Of a stretch of DNA of 14,641 nucleotides, positions 13,903-14,641 are shown one piece after another. The notes beneath the pieces were generated by a model. It ran no database searches and was not told the DNA's origin. It worked only from the letters and a program-made list of their open reading frames with translations. The DNA comes from Caryophanales bacterium UBA4100 (lineage in GTDB: Bacteria; Bacillota; Bacilli; Paenibacillales; UBA4045): positions 1-14,641 of the forward strand of contig DFXU01000083.1 of assembly GCA_002383285.1 (NCBI GenBank), given 5' to 3'. Both the position numbers and the translations under genes were made by a program. Position 1 is the first letter of the stretch. Each line of letters starts with the position of its first letter.

Positions 13903-14641
13903 CTAGAAGTAGGTGTCGGCTTGGTGAGTCATTCGATCCGTTATTGTAACTGCTATTGATTCACGGATCGCCTCTTCTATAGCACCTTGTAACCATGTCG
14001 CTCGGTGCTCTAAACGTTCAACTATAGCGATATTCGGATTTGTACTCGGAGATTTCGGAACGAATAAAGTACAGCAATCCTCATAGGGCTGGATAGAGAT
14101 GGGAAAGGTCCCAATCATTCTTGCTTTAGCTATTATCTCTTGTTTATCCATCATGATCAATGGACGGAGAATGGGCAGCCCAGCTGCCTGCTCGACTACT
14201 GTCATACTTGGTAATGTCTGACTCGCCACCTGACCTAAGCTGTCACCTGTAATGATTGCTTTACATGCTCGTTGCTCTCCCAATAGCGTAGTGATACGAA
14301 GCATAGCCCGGCGTATTAGAGTAATTAATAAGGTCTCATTACCTAATTCCTTTAGACGGAGCTGAATATCAGAGAATGGCACCATATGAAGTACAATGCT
14401 TCGCGAATAGCATGAGAGCTGCTCCGCTAGCTCTGTTACCTTCTGCTGTGCTCTCTCACTAGTGTAAGGGAAGCTGTGGAAGTGAATAGCCTCCAGCTCT
14501 AATCCCTGCTTCAAGGCTAACCATCCTGCTACAGGGCTATCTATTCCACCGGACAGCATGACAATCGCTTTACCATTCGTGCCAGATGGGTAACCACCTA
14601 ATGCCGTTACACTCTCGCTGAATATATAAGCGTGCCGCTCC
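13903..14641 (-). CDS. thiI: tRNA 4-thiouridine synthetase ThiI (5' end outside window)
   Basis: The last 245 or so residues of ThiI are present; the frame continues past the right edge of the window, so the ATG at 14559 is internal. The frame upstream of it encodes the conserved lead-in YPSGTNGKAIV before the PP-loop ATP-binding motif SGGIDSP. Further family motifs are the ITGDSLGQVASQTL segment and YEDCCTLFVPKSPSTNP near the end. ThiI adenylates U8 of tRNA and inserts sulfur, and it also takes part in thiamine thiazole synthesis. The N-terminal ferredoxin-like and THUMP domains lie outside the window. It ends without the rhodanese domain of the E. coli enzyme, as is normal in Bacilli, which need a dedicated cysteine desulfurase partner. 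No strong terminator follows. Confidence 0.96.
   Translation of the reverse strand, partial: ERHAYIFSESVTALGGYPSGTNGKAIVMLSGGIDSPVAGWLALKQGLELEAIHFHSFPYTSERAQQKVTELAEQLSCYSRSIVLHMVPFSDIQLRLKELGNETLLITLIRRAMLRITTLLGEQRACKAIITGDSLGQVASQTLPSMTVVEQAAGLPILRPLIMMDKQEIIAKARMIGTFPISIQPYEDCCTLFVPKSPSTNPNIAIVERLEHRATWLQGAIEEAIRESIAVTITDRMTHQADTYF

Noticed and set aside
1..14641. Mobile element, defence island or biosynthetic cluster
   Set aside because: No transposase, integrase, long direct repeats, tRNA attachment site or defence-type protein was seen; gene content is typical chromosomal core of a spore former.

Overview
The window looks like chromosomal core sequence from an endospore-forming Firmicute, most likely Paenibacillaceae (Paenibacillus or Cohnella type). 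The reasons are moderate-to-low GC, strong AGGAGG-type ribosome binding sites, several TTG/GTG starts, sporulation proteins (an RsfA-type regulator and a YhcN/YlaJ lipoprotein), and a set of genes that correspond to the Bacillus subtilis yla region (typA/ylaG, ylaH, ylaJ, phoH/ylaK). I see no insertion sequence, prophage gene, tRNA, rRNA or CRISPR array, and nothing that looks like a horizontally acquired defence or biosynthetic island. No gene-free stretch exceeds about 300 bases. The longest is about 254 bases, between the RsfA-type gene and the DUF2626 gene; it holds one clear promoter for the latter.

Left part (1-6270): a partial RsfA-type prespore regulator (minus), a monocistronic DUF2626 membrane peptide with its own sigma-A promoter and terminator (plus), a MidA-family methyltransferase (minus), then a divergently transcribed two-gene envelope operon. 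That operon encodes a lipoprotein and a secreted coiled-coil protein with a PcsB/CwlO-like N-terminal half but no peptidase domain. It converges, with overlapping stop regions, on a stand-alone membrane-anchored extracellular solute-binding protein. A conserved-looking 161-residue protein of unknown function follows.

Middle part (6279-8315): a PIN-PhoH ATPase (minus) and a YlaJ-type spore lipoprotein (plus) diverge from a 109-base gap. The lipoprotein gene ends in a 17-bp bidirectional terminator.

Right part (8304-14641) reads entirely on the minus strand: thiI (5' end cut off by the window), a TerC-family metal transport protein, a LiaI/LiaF-like membrane protein, a terminator, typA/bipA, a YlaH-like membrane protein, a 91-residue unknown, an LCP (LytR-CpsA-Psr) cell-wall ligase, and a PNPOx-fold flavoprotein. 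The short gap between the 91-residue gene and the LCP gene suggests translational coupling, and the LCP/PNPOx junction has no terminator.

No clearly new system was found. The points most worth a second look are the nearly superimposed back-to-back promoters between midA and the lipoprotein gene, two genes whose stop codons lie inside bidirectional terminators, the peptidase-less PcsB-like protein with its lipoprotein partner, and a pair of extracytoplasmic cysteines in the LCP protein.
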